Source: Nemertoderma westbladi | Lineage: Eukaryota > Xenacoelomorpha > Nemertodermatida > Nemertodermatidae | Direction of reading: 5' to 3' | Length of the DNA: 64,000 bases | NCBI GenBank assembly: GCA_032718475.1 | Contig: JAUCBJ010003501.1 | Coordinates: 1-64,000, forward strand | Shown: one piece after another, positions 42,701 through 57,700 of the stretch | How the letters are laid out: each line of letters begins with the position of its first letter | Position numbering within the stretch: position 1 is the stretch's first letter | Translations under genes and position numbers: made by a program | Notes under the pieces: model-generated | Database searches by the model: none | Seen by the model: only the letters and a program-made list of their open reading frames with translations | Told to the model about the DNA's origin: nothing

Positions 42701-45700
42701 AAGTGATTGTGTTTTTAGTGCCACACGAGCACAACACAAGTGATTGTGTTTTTAGTGCCACACGAGCACAACACAAGTGATTGTGGTTTTAGTGCCACAC
42801 GAGCACAACACAAGTGATTGTGTTTTTAGTGCCACACGAGAACAACACAAGTGATTGTGTTTTTAGTGCCCCACGAGCACAACACAAGTTATTGTGTTTT
42901 TAGTGCCACACGAGCACAACACAAGTTATTGTGTTTTTAGTGCAACACGAGCACAACACAAGTGATAGTGTTTTTAGTGCCACACGAGCACAACACAAGT
43001 TATTGTGTTTTTAGTGCCACACGAGCGCAACACAAGTGATTATGTTTTTAGTGCGACACGAGCACAACACAAGCGATTGTGTTTTCAGTGCCACACGAGC
43101 ACAACACAAGTTATTGTGTTTTTAGTGCCACACGAGCACAACACAAGTGATTGTGTTTTTAGTGCAACACGAGCACAACACAAGTGATAGTGTTTTTAGT
43201 GCCACACGAGCACAACACAAGTTATTGTGTTTTTAGTGCCACACGAGCACAGCACAAGTGATTGTGTTTTTAGTGCAACACGATCACAACACAAGTGATT
43301 GTGTTTTTAGTGCCACACGAGCACAACACAAGTGATTGTGTTTTTAGTGCCACACGAGCACAACACAAGTGATTGTGGTTTTAGTGCCACACGAGCACAA
43401 CACAAGTGATTGTGTTTTTAGTGCCACACGAGAACAACACAAGTGATTGTGTTTTTAGTGCCCCACGAGCACAACACAAGTTATTGTGTTTTTAGTGCCA
43501 CACGAGCACAACACAAGTTATTGTGTTTTTAGTGCAACACGAGCACAACACAAGTGATAGTGTTTTTAGTGCCACACGAGCACAACACAAGTTATTGTGT
43601 TTTTAGTGCCACACGAGCACAACACAAGTGATTGTGTTTTTAGTGCCACACGAGCACAACACAAGTGATTGTGTTTTTAGTGCCCCACGAGCACAACACA
43701 AGTGATTGTGGTTTTAGTGCCACTCGAGCACAACACAAGTGATTGTGTTTTTAGTGCCCCACGAGCACAACACAAGTGATTGTGTTTTTAGTGCCCCACA
43801 AGCCAACACAATTGATTGTGTTTTTAGTGCAACACAAGCACAACACCAGTGATTGTGTTTTTAGTGCCCCACGAGCACAACACAAGTGATTGTTGTTTTA
43901 GTGCCACACGAGCACAACATAAGTGATTGTGTTTTAGTGCCTCACGAGAACAACACAAGTGATTGTGTTTTTAGTGCCACACGAGCGCAACACAAGTGAT
44001 TCTGTTTTAATGCGACACGAGCGCAACACAAGCGATTGTGTTTTTAGTGCCACACGAGCACAACACAAGTTATTGTGTTTTTAGTGCCACACGAGCACAA
44101 CACAAGTGATTGTGTTTTTAGTGCAACACGAGCACAACACAAGTAATTGTGTTTTTAGTGCAACACGAGCACAACACAAGTGATTGTGTTTTTAGTGCAA
44201 CACGATCACAACACAAGTGATTGTGTTTTTAGTGCCACACAAGCACAACACAAGTGATTGTGTTTTTAGTGCCACACGAGCACAACACAAGTGATTGTGT
44301 TTTTAGTGCCACACGAGCACAACACAAGTGATTGTGTTTTTAGTGCCCCACGAGCACAACACAATGATTGTGGTTTTAGTGCCACACGAGCACAACACAA
44401 GTGATTGTGTTTTTAGTGCCCCACGAGCACAACACAAGTGATTGTGTTTTTAGTGCTCCACGAGCCAACACAAGTGATTGTGTTTTTAGTGCAACACGAG
44501 CACAACACAAGTGATTGTGTTTTTACTGCCCCACGAGCACAACACAAGTGATTGTGTTTTAGTGCCACACGAGCACAACAGAAGTGATTGTATTTTTAGT
44601 GCGACACGAGCACAACACACGCCATTGTGTTTTTAGTGACACACGAGCAAAACACAAGTGATTGTGTTTTTAGTACCCCACAAGCACAACACAAGTAATT
44701 GTGTTTTTAGTGCGACACGAGCACAACACAATTGATTGTGTTTTTAGTGCCCCACGAGCACAACACAAGTGATTTTTTTTTAGTGCCCCACGAGCACAAC
44801 ACAAGTGATTGTAGTTTTAGTGCCCCACGAGCACAACACAAGTGATTGTGTTTTTAGTGCCACACGAGCACAGCACAACTGATTATGTTTTTAGTGCGAC
44901 ACGAGCACAACACACGCCATTGTGTTTTTAGTGACACACGAGCAAAACACAAGTGATTGTGTTTTTAGTGCCACACGAGCACAACACAAGTGATTGTATT
45001 TTTAGTGCCACACGAGCACAACACAAGTGATTGTGGTTTTAGTGCCACACGAGCACACAACACAAGTGATTGTGTTTTTAGTGCCACACGAGCACAACAC
45101 AAGTGATTGTTGTTTTATTGCCACACGAGCACAACACAAGTGATTGTGTTTTTAGTGCCACACGAGCACAACACAAGTTATTGTGTTTTTAGTGCCCCAC
45201 GAGCACAACACAAGTGATTGTGGTTTTAGTGCCACTCGAGCACAACACAAGTGATTGTGTTTTTAGTGCAACACGAGCACAACACAAGTGATAGTGTTTT
45301 TAGTGCCACACGAGCACAGCACAAGTGGTTGTGTTTTTAGTGCAACACGAGCACAACACAAGTGATAGTGTTTTTAGTGCCACACGAGCACAGCACAAGT
45401 GGTTGTGTTTTTAGTGCAACACGAGCACAACACAAGTGATAGTGTTTTTAGTGCCACACGAGCACAGCACAAGTGATTGTGTTTTTAGTGCAACACGATC
45501 ACAACACAAGTGATTGTGTTTTTAGTGCCACACGAGCACAACACAAGAGATTGTGTTTTTAGTGCCACACGAGCACAACACAAGTGATTGTGGTTTTAGT
45601 GCCACACGAGCACAACACAAGTGATTGTGTTTTTAGTGCCACACGAGCACAACACAAGTGATTGTGTTTTTAGTGCCCCACGAGCACAACACAAGTTATT

Positions 45701-48700
45701 GTGTTTTTAGTGCCACACGAGCACAACACAAGTGATTGTGTTTTTAGTGCAACACGAGCACAACACAAGTGATAGTGTTTTTAGTGCCACACGAGCACAA
45801 CACAAGTTATTGTGTTTTTAGTGCCACACGAGCACAACACAAGTGATTGTGTTTTTAGTGCCACACGAGCACAACACAAGTGATTGTGTTTTTAGTGCCC
45901 CACGAGCACATCACAAGTGATTGTGGTTTTAGTGCCACTCGAGCACAACCCAAGTGATAGTGTTTTTAGTGCCACACGAGCACAACATAAGTGATTGTGT
46001 TTTTAGTGCCACACGAGCACAACACAAGTGATTGTGTTTTTAGTGCCCCATCAGCACAACACAAGTGATTGTGTTTTTAGTGCCACACGAGCACAACACA
46101 AGTGATTGTGGTTTTTTTGTGCCACACGAGCACAACACAAGTGATTGTGTTTTTAGTGCCACACGAGCACAACACAAGTGATTGTTGTTTTATTGCCACA
46201 CGAGCACAACACAAGTGATTGTGTTTTTAGTGCCACACGAGAACAACACAAGTGATTGTGTTTTTAGTGCCACACGAGCGCAACACAAGTGATTCTGTTT
46301 TTAGTGCGACACGAGCACAACACAAGCGATTGTGTTTTCAGTGCCACACGAGCACAACACAAGTTATTGTGTTTTTAGTGCCACACGAGCACAACACAAG
46401 TGATTGTGTTTTTAGTGCAACACGAGCACAACACAAGTGATAGTGTTTTTAGTGCCACACGAGCACAACACAAGTTATTGTGTTTTTAGTGCCACACGAG
46501 CACAGCACAAGTGATTGTGTTTTTAGTGCAACACGATCACAACACAAGTGATTGTGTTTTTAGTGCCACACGAGCACAACACAAGTGATTGTGTTTTTAG
46601 TGCCACACGAGCACAACACAAGTGATTGTGGTTTTAGTGCCACACGAGCACAACACAAGTGATTGTGTTTTTAGTGCCACACGAGAACAACACAAGTGAT
46701 TGTGTTTTTAGTGCCCCACGAGCACAACACAAGTTATTGTGTTTTTAGTGCCACACGAGCACAACACAAGTTATTGTGTTTTTAGTGCAACACGAGCACA
46801 ACACAAGTGATAGTGTTTTTAGTGCCACACGAGCACAACACAAGTTATTGTGTTTTTAGTGCCACACGAGCACAACACAAGTGATTGTGTTTTTAGTGCC
46901 ACACGAGCACAACACAAGTGATTGTGTTTTTAGTGCCCCACGAGCACAACACAAGTGATTGTGGTTTTAGTGCCACTCGAGCACAACACAAGTGATTGTG
47001 TTTTTAGTGCCCCACGAGCACAACACAAGTGATTGTGTTTTTAGTGCCCCACAAGCCAACACAATTGATTGTGTTTTTAGTGCAACACAAGCACAACACC
47101 AGTGATTGTGTTTTTAGTGCCCCACGAGCACAACACAAGTGATTGTTGTTTTAGTGCCGCACGAGCACAACATAAGTGATTGTGTTTTAGTGCCTCACGA
47201 GAACAACACAAGTGATTGTGTTTTTAGTGCCACACGAGCGCAACACAAGTGATTCTGTTTTAATGCGACACGAGCGCAACACAAGCGATTGTGTTTTTAG
47301 TGCCACACGAGCACAACACAAGTTATTGTGTTTTTAGTGCCACACGAGCACAACACAAGTGATTGTGTTTTTAGTGCAACACGAGCACAACACAAGTGAT
47401 GGAGTTTTTAGTGCCACACGAGCACAACACAAGTTAGTATGTTTTTAGTGCCACACGAGCACAACACAAGTAATTGTGTTTTTAGTGCAACACGATCACA
47501 ACACAAGTGATTGTGTTTTTAGTGCCACACAAGCACAACACAAGTGATTGTGTTTTTAGTGCCACACGAGCACAACACAAGTGATTGTGGTTTTAGTGCC
47601 ACACGAGCACAACACAAGTGATTGTGTTTTTAGTGCCACACGAGCACAACACAAGTGATTGTGTTTTTAGTGCCCCACGAGCACAACACAATGATTGTGG
47701 TTTTAGTGCCACACGAGCACAACACAAGTGATTGTGTTTTTAGTGCCCCACGAGCACAACACAAGTGATTGTGTTTTTAGTGCTCCACGAGCCAACACAA
47801 GTGATTGTGTTTTTAGTGCAACACGAGCACAACACAAGTGATTGTGTTTTTACTGCCCCACGAGCACAACACAAGTGATTGTGTTTTAGTGCCACACGAG
47901 CACAACAGAAGTGATTGTATTTTTAGTGCGACACGAGCACAACACACGCCATTGTGTTTTTAGTGACACACGAGCAAAACACAAGTGATTGTGTTTTTAG
48001 TACCCCACAAGCACAACACAAGTAATTGTGTTTTTAGTGCGACACGAGCACAACACAATTGATTGTGTTTTTAGTGCCCCACGAGCACAACACAAGTGAT
48101 TTTTTTTTAGTGCCCCACGAGCACAACACAAGTGATTGTATTTTTAGTGCCCCACGAGCACAACACAAGTGATTGTGTTTTTAGTGCCACACGAGCACAG
48201 CACAACTGATTATGTTTTTAGTGCGACACGAGCACAACACACGCCATTGTGTTTTTAGTGACACACGAGCAAAACACAAGTGATTGTGTTTTTAGTGCCA
48301 CACGAGCACAACACAAGTGATTGTATTTTTAGTGCCACACGAGCACAACACAAGTGATTGTGGTTTTAGTGCCACACGAGCACACAACATAAGTGATTGT
48401 GTTTTTAGTGCCACACGAGCACAACACAAGTGATTGTTGTTTTATTGCCACACGAGCACAACACAAGTGATTGTGTTTTTAGTGCCACACGAGCACAACA
48501 CAAGTTATTGTGTTTTTAGTGCCCCACGAGCACAACACAAGTGATTGTGGTTTTAGTGCCACTCGAGCACAACACAAGTGATTGTGTTTTTAGTGCAACA
48601 CGAGCACAACACAAGTGATAGTGTTTTTAGTGCCACACGAGCACAGCACAAGTGGTTGTGTTTTTAGTGCAACACGAGCACAACACAAGTGATAGTGTTT

Positions 48701-51700
48701 TTAGTGCCACACGAGCACAGCACAAGTCGTTGTGTTTTTAGTGCAACACGAGCACAACACAAGTGATAGTGTTTTTAGTGCCACACGAGCACAGCACAAG
48801 TGATTGTGTTTTTAGTGCAACACGATCACAACACAAGTGATTGTGTTTTTAGTGCCACACGAGCACAACACAAGTGATTGTGTTTTTAGTGCCACACGAG
48901 CACAACACAAGTGATTGTGGTTTTAGTGCCACACGAGCACAACACAAGTGATTGTGTTTTTAGTGCCACACGAGCACAACACAAGTGATTGTGTTTTTAG
49001 TGCCCCACGAGCACAACACAAGTTATTGTGTTTTTAGTGCCACACGAGCACAACACAAGTGATTGTGTTTTTAGTGCAACACGAGCACAACACAAGTGAT
49101 AGTGTTTTTAGTGCCACACGAGCACAACACAAGTTATTGTGTTTTTAGTGCCACACGAGCACAACACAAGTGATTGTGTTTTTAGTGCCACACGAGCACA
49201 ACACAAGTGATTGTGTTTTTAGTGCCCCACGAGCACAACACAAGTGATTGTGGTTTTAGTGCCACTCGAGCACAACCCAAGTGATTGTGTTTTTAGTGCC
49301 CCACGAGCACAACACAAGTGATTGTGTTTTTAGTGCCCCACAAGCCAACACAAGTGATTGTGTTTTTAGTGCAACACAAGCACAACACCAGTGATTGTGT
49401 TTTTAGTGCCCCACGAGCACAACACAAGTGATTGTTGTTTTAGTGCCACACGAGCACAACATAAGTGATTGTGTTTTAGTGCCTCACGAGAACAACACAA
49501 GTGATTGTGTTTTTAGTGCCACACGAGCGCAACACAAGTGATTCTGTTTTAATGCGACACGAGCGCAACACAAGCGATTGTGTTTTTAGTGCCACACGAG
49601 CACAACACAAGTGATTGTGGTTTTAGTGCCACACGAGCACAACACAAGTGATTGTGTTTTTAGTGCCACACGAGCACAACACAAGTGATTGTGTTTTTAG
49701 TGCCCCACGAGCACAACACAATGATTGTGGTTTTAGTGCCACACGAGCACAACACAAGTGATTGTGTTTTTAGTGCCCCACGAGCACAACACAAGTGATT
49801 GTGTTTTTAGTGCTCCACGAGCCAACACAAGTGATTGTGTTTTTAGTGCAACACGAGCACAACACAAGTGATTGTGTTTTTACTGCCCCACGAGCACAAC
49901 ACAAGTGATTGTGTTTTAGTGCCACACGAGCACAACAGAAGTGATTGTATTTTTAGTGCGACACGAGCACAACACACGCCATTGTGTTTTTAGTGACACA
50001 CGAGCAAAACACAAGTGATTGTGTTTTTAGTACCCCACAAGCACAACACAAGTAATTGTGTTTTTAGTGCGACACGAGCACAACACAATTGATTGTGTTT
50101 TTAGTGCCCCACGAGCACAACACAAGTGATTTTTTTTTTGTGCCCCACGAGCACAACACAAGTGATTGTATTTTTAGTGCCCCACGAGCACAACACAAGT
50201 GATTGTGTTTTTAGTGCCACACGAGCACAGCACAACTGATTATGTTTTTAGTGCGACACGAGCACAACACACGCCATTGTGTTTTTAGTGACACACGAGC
50301 AAAACACAAGTGATTGTGTTTTTAGTGCCACACGAGCACAACACAAGTGATTGTATTTTTAGTGCCACACGAGCACAACACAAGTGATTGTGGTTTTAGT
50401 GCCACACGAGCACACAACACAAGTGATTGTGTTTTTAGTGCCACACGAGCACAACACAAGTGATTGTTGTTTTATTGCCACACGAGCACAACACAAGTGA
50501 TTGTGTTTTTAGTGCCACACGAGCACAACACAAGTTATTGTGTTTTTAGTGCCCCACGAGCACAACACAAGTGATTGTGGTTTTAGTGCCACTCGAGCAC
50601 AACACAAGTGATTGTGTTTTTAGTGCAACACGAGCACAACACAAGTGATAGTGTTTTTAGTGCCACACGAGCACAGCACAAGTGGTTGTGTTTTTAGTGC
50701 AACACGAGCACAACACAAGTGATAGTGTTTTTAGTGCCACACGAGCACAGCACAAATGGTTGTGTTTTTAGTGCAACACGAGCACAACACAAGTGATAGT
50801 GTTTTTAGTGCCACACGAGCGCAGCACAAGTGATTGTGTTTTTAGTGCAACACGATCACAACACAAGTGATTGTGTTTTTAGTGCCACACGAGCACAACA
50901 CAAGTGATTGTGTTTTTAGTGCCACACGAGCACAACACAAGTGATTGTGGTTTTAGTGCCACACGAGCACAACACAAGTGATTGTGTTTTTAGTGCCACA
51001 CGAGCACAACACAAGTGATTGTGTTTTTAGTGCCCCACGAGCACAACACAAGTTATTGTGTTTTTAGTGCCACACGAGCACAACACAAGTGATTGTGTTT
51101 TTAGTGCAACACGAGCACAACACAAGTGATAGTGTTTTTAGTGCCACACGAGCACAACACAAGTTATTGTGTTTTTAGTGCCACACGAGCACAACACAAG
51201 TGATTGTGTTTTTAGTGCCACACGAGCACAACACAAGTGATTGTGTTTTTAGTGCCCCACGAGCACAACACAAGTGATTGTGGTTTTAGTGCCACTCGAG
51301 CACAACCCAAGTGATTGTGTTTTTAGTGCCCCACGAGCACAACACAAGTGATTGTGTTTTTAGTGCCCCACAAGCCAACACAAGTGATTGTGTTTTTAGT
51401 GCAACACAAGCACAACACCAGTGATTGTGTTTTTAGTGCCCCACGAGCACAACACAAGTGATTGTGTTTTTAGTGCCACACGAGCACAACACAAGTTATT
51501 GTGTTTTTAGTGCCCCACGAGCACAACACAAGTGATTGTGGTTTTAGTGCCACTCGAGCACAACACAAGTGATTGTGTTTTTAGTGCAACACGAGCACAA
51601 CACAAGTGATAGTGTTTTTAGTGCCACACGAGCACAGCACAAGTGGTTGTGTTTTTAGTGCAACACGAGCACAACACAAGTGATAGTGTTTTTAGTGCCA

Positions 51701-54700
51701 CACGAGCACAGCACAAGTGGTTGTGTTTTTAGTGCAACACGAGCACAACACAAGTGATAGTGTTTTTAGTGCCACACGAGCACAGCACAAGTGATTGTGT
51801 TTTTAGTGCAACACGATCACAACACAAGTGATTGTGTTTTTAGTGCCACACGAGCACAACACAAGTGATTGTGTTTTTAGTGCCACACGAGCACAACACA
51901 AGTGATTGTGGTTTTAGTGCCACACGAGCACAACACAAGTGATTGTGTTTTTAGTGCCACACGAGCACAACACAAGTGATTGTGTTTTTAGTGCCCCACG
52001 AGCACAACACAAGTTATTGTGTTTTTAGTGCCACACGAGCACAACACAAGTGATTGTGTTTTTAGTGCCACACGAGCACAACACAAGTTATTGTGTTTTT
52101 AGTGCCACACGAGCACAACACAAGTGATTGTGTTTTTAGTGCCACACGAGCACAACACAAGTTATTGTGTTTTTAGTGCCACACGAGCACAACACAAGTG
52201 ATTGTGTTTTTAGTGCCACACGAGCACAACACAAGTGATTGTGTTTTTAGTGCCCCACGAGCACAACACAAGTGATTGTGGTTTTAGTGCCACTCGAGCA
52301 CAACCCAAGTGATTGTGTTTTTAGTGCCCCATGAGCACAACACAAGTGATTGTGTTTTTAGTGCCCCACAAGCCAACACAAGTGATTGTGTTTTTAGTGC
52401 AACACGAGCACAACACAAGTGATGGAGTTTTTAGTGCCACACGAGCACAACACAAGTTAGTATGTTTTTAGTGCCACACGAGCACAACACAAGTGATTGT
52501 GTTTTTAGTGCAACACGATCACAACACAAGTGATTGTGTTTTTAGTGCCACACAAGCACAACACAAGTGATTGTGTTTTTAGTGCCACACGAGCACAACA
52601 CAAGTGATTGTGGTTTTAGTGCCACACGAGCACAACACAAGTGATTGTGTTTTTAGTGCCACACGAGCACAACACAAGTGATTGTGTTTTTAGTGCCCCA
52701 CGAGCACAACACAATGATTGTGGTTTTAGTGCCACACGAGCACAACACAAGTGATTGTGTTTTTAGTGCCCCACGAGCACAACACAAGTGATTGTGTTTT
52801 TAGTGCTCCACGAGCCAACACAAGTGATTGTGTTTTTAGTGCAACACGAGCACAACACAAGTGATTGTGTTTTTACTGCCCCACGAGCACAACACAAGTG
52901 ATTGTGTTTTAGTGCCACACGAGCACAACAGAAGTGATTGTATTTTTAGTGCGACACGAGCACAACACACGCCATTGCGTTTTTAGTGACACACGAGCAA
53001 AACACAAGTGATTGTGTTTTTAGTACCCCACAAGCACAACACAAGTAATTGTGTTTTTAGTGCGACACGAGCACAACACAATTGATTGTGTTTTTAGTGC
53101 CCCACGAGCACAACACAAGTGATTTTTTTTTTAGTGCCCCACGAGCACAACACAAGTGATTGTATTTTTAGTGCCCCACGAGCACAACACAAGTGATTGT
53201 GTTTTTAGTGCCACACGAGCACAGCACAACTGATTATGTTTTTAGTGCGACACGAGCACAACACACGCCATTGTGTTTTTAGTGACACACGAGCAAAACA
53301 CAAGTGATTGTGTTTTTAGTGCCACACGAGCACAACACAAGTGATTGTATTTTTAGTGCCACACGAGCACAACACAAGTGATTGTGTTTTTAGTGCCACA
53401 CGAGCACAACACAAGTGATTGTGGTTTTAGTGCCACACGAGCACAACACAAGTGATTGTGTTTTTAGTGCCACACGAGCACAACACAAGTGATTGTGTTT
53501 TTAGTGCCCCACGAGCACAACACAATGATTGTGGTTTTAGTGCCACACGAGCACAACACAAGTGATTGTGTTTTTAGTGCCCCACGAGCACAACACAAGT
53601 GATTGTGTTTTTAGTGCTCCACGAGCCAACACAAGTGATTGTGTTTTTAGTGCAACACGAGCACAACACAAGTGATTGTGTTTTTACTGCCCCACGAGCA
53701 CAACACAAGTGATTGTGTTTTAGTGCCACACGAGCACAACAGAAGTGATTGTATTTTTAGTGCGACACGAGCACAACACACGCCATTGTGTTTTTAGTGA
53801 CACACGAGCAAAACACAAGTGATTGTGTTTTTAGTACCCCACAAGCACAACACAAGTAATTGTGTTTTTAGTGCGACACGAGCACAACACAATTGATTGT
53901 GTTTTTAGTGCCCCACGAGCACAACACAAGTGATTTTTTTTTTAGTGCCCCACGAGCACAACACAAGTGATTGTATTTTTAGTGCCCCACGAGCACAACA
54001 CAAGTGATTGTGTTTTTAGTGCCACACGAGCACAGCACAAGTGGTTGTGTTTTTAGTGCAACACGAGCACAACACAAGTGATAGTGTTTTTAGTGCCACA
54101 CGAGCACAGCACAAGTGGTTGTGTTTTTAGTGCAACACGAGCACAACACAAGTGATAGTGTTTTTAGTGCCACACGAGCACAGCACAAGTGATTGTGTTT
54201 TTAGTGCAACACGATCACAACACAAGTGATTGTGTTTTTAGTGCCACACGAGCACAACACAAGTGATTGTGGTTTTAGTGCCACACGAGCACAACACAAG
54301 TGATTGTGTTTTTAGTGCCACACGAGCACAGCACAAGTGATTGTGTTTTTAGTGCCCCACGAGCACAACACAAGTTATTGTGTTTTTAGTGCCACACGAG
54401 CACAACACAAGTGATTGTGTTTTTAGTGCAACACGAGCACAACACAAGTGATAGTGTTTTTAGTGCCACACGAGCACAACACAAGTTATTGTGTTTTTAG
54501 TGCCACACGAGCACAACACAAGTGATTGTGTTTTTAGTGCCACACGAGCACAACACAAGTGATTGTGTTTTTAGTGCCCCACGAGCACAACACAAGTGAT
54601 TGTGGTTTTAGTGCCACTCGAGCACAACCCAAGTGATTGTGTTTTTAGTGCCCCACGAGCACAACACAAGTGATTGTGTTTTTAGTGCCCCACAAGCCAA

Positions 54701-57700
54701 CACAAGTGATTGTGTTTTTAGTGCAACTCGAGCACAACACAAGTGATGGAGTTTTTAGTGCCACACGAGCACAACACAAGTTAGTATGTTTTTAGTGCCA
54801 CACGAGCACAACACAAGTGATTGTGTTTTTAGTGCAACACGATCACAACACAAGTGATTGTGTTTTTAGTGCCACACAAGCACAACACAAGTGATTGTGT
54901 TTTTAGTGCCACACGAGCACAACACAAGTGATTGTGGTTTTAGTGCCACACGAGCACAACACAAGTGATTGTGTTTTTAGTGCCACACGAGCACAACACA
55001 AGTGATTGTGTTTTTAGTGCCCCACGAGCACAACACAATGATTGTGGTTTTAGTGCCACACGAGCACAACACAAGTGATTGTGTTTTTAGTGCCCCACGA
55101 GCACAACACAAGTGATTGTGTTTTTAGTGCTCCACGAGCCAACACAAGTGATTGTGTTTTTAGTGCAACACGAGCACAACACAAGTGATTGTGTTTTTAC
55201 TGCCCCACGAGCACAACACAAGTGATTGTGTTTTAGTGCCACACGAGCACAACAGAAGTGATTGTATTTTTAGTGCGACACGAGCACAACACACGCCATT
55301 GTGTTTTTAGTGACACACGAGCAAAACACAAGTGATTGTGTTTTTAGTACCCCACAAGCACAACACAAGTAATTGTGTTTTTAGTGCGACACGAGCACAA
55401 CACAATTGATTGTGTTTTTAGTGCCCCACGAGCACAACACAAGTGATTTTTTTTTTAGTGCCCCACGAGCACAACACAAGTGATTGTATTTTTAGTGCCC
55501 CACGAGCACAACACAAGTGATTGTGTTTTTAGTGCCACACGAGCACAGCACAACTGATTATGTTTTTAGTGCGACACGAGCACAACACACGCCATTGTGT
55601 TTTTAGTGACACACGAGCAAAACACAAGTGATTGTGTTTTTAGTGCCACACGAGCACAACACAAGTGATTGTATTTTTAGTGCCACACGAGCACAACACA
55701 AGTGATTGTGGTTTTAGTGCCACACGAGCACACAACACAAGTGATTGTGTTTTTAGTGCCACACGAGCACAACACAAGTGATTGTTGTTTTATTGCCACA
55801 CGAGCACAACACAAGTGATTGTGTTTTTAGTGCCACACGAGCACAACACAAGTTATTGTGTTTTTAGTGCCCCACGAGCACAACACAAGTGATTGTGGTT
55901 TTAGTGCCACTCGAGCACAACACAAGTGATTGTGTTTTTAGTGCAACACGAGCACAACACAAGTGATAGTGTTTTTAGTGCCACACGAGCACAGCACAAG
56001 TGGTTGTGTTTTTAGTGCAACACGAGCACAACACAAGTGATAGTGTTTTTAGTGCCACACGAGCACAGCACAAGTGGTTGTGTTTTTAGTGCAACACGAG
56101 CACAACACAAGTGATGGTGTTTTTAGTGCCACACGAGCACAGCACAAGTGATTGTGTTTTTAGTGCAACACGATCACAACACAAGTGATTGTGTTTTTAG
56201 TGCCACACGAGCACAACACAAGTGATTGTGTTTTTAGTGCCACACGAGCACAACACAAGTGATTGTGGTTTTAGTGCCACACGAGCACAACACAAGTGAT
56301 TGTGTTTTTAGTGCCACACGAGCACAACACAAGTGATTGTGTTTTTAGTGCCCCACGAGCACAACACAAGTTATTGTGTTTTTAGTGCCACACGAGCACA
56401 ACACAAGTGATTGTGTTTTTAGTGCAACACGAGCACAACACAAGTGATAGTGTTTTTAGTGCCACACGAGCACAACACAAGTTATTGTGTTTTTAGTGCC
56501 ACACGAGCACAACACAAGTGATTGTGTTTTTAGTGCCACACGAGCACAACACAAGTGATTGTGTTTTTAGTGCCCCACGAGCACAACACAAGTGATTGTC
56601 GTTTTAGTGCCACTCGAGCACAACCCAAGTGATTGTGTTTTTAGTGCCCCACGAGCACAACACAAGTGATTGTGTTTTTAGTGCAACACAAGCACAACAC
56701 CAGTGATTGTGTTTTTAGTGCCCCACGAGCACAACACAAGTGATTGTTGTTTTAGTGCCACACGAGCACAACATAAGTGATTGTGTTTTAGTGCCTCACG
56801 AGAACAACACAAGTGATTGTGTTTTTAGTGCCACACGAGCGCAACACAAGTGATTCTGTTTTAATGCGACACGAGCGCAACACAAGCGATTGTGTTTTTA
56901 GTGCCACACGAGCACAATACAAGTGATTGTGGTTTTAGTGCCACACGAGCACAACACAAGTGATTGTGTTTTTAGTGCCACACGAGCACAACACAAGTGA
57001 TTGTGTTTTTAGTGCCCCACGAGCACAACACAATGATTGTGGTTTTAGTGCCACACGAGCACAACACAAGTGATTGTGTTTTTAGTGCCCCACGAGCACA
57101 ACACAAGTGATTGTGTATTTAGTGCTCCACGAGCCAACACAAGTGATTGTGTTTTTAGTGCAACACGAGCACAACACAAGTGATTGTGTTTTTACTGCCC
57201 CACGAGCACAACACAAGTGATTGTGTTTTAGTGCCACACGAGCACAACAGAAGTGATTGTATTTTTAGTGCGACACGAGCACAACACACGCCATTGTGTT
57301 TTTAGTGACACACGAGCAAAACACAAGTGATTGTGTTTTTAGTACCCCACAAGCACAACACAAGTAATTGTGTTTTTAGTGCAACACGAGCCCAACACAA
57401 GTGATAGTGTTTTTAGTGCCACACGAGCACAACATAAGTGATTGTGTTTTTAGTGCCACACGAGCAGAGCACAAGTGATTGTGTTTTTAGTGCAACACGA
57501 GCACAACACAAGTGATAGTGTTTTTAGTGCCACACGAGCACAACATAAGTGATTGTGTTTTTAGTGCCTCACGAGCACAACACAAGTGATTGTGTTTTTA
57601 GTGCCCATCAGCACAACACAAGTGATTGTGTTTTTAGTGCCACACGAGCACAACACAAGTGATTGTGGTTTTTTTGTGCCACACGAGCACAACATAAGTG

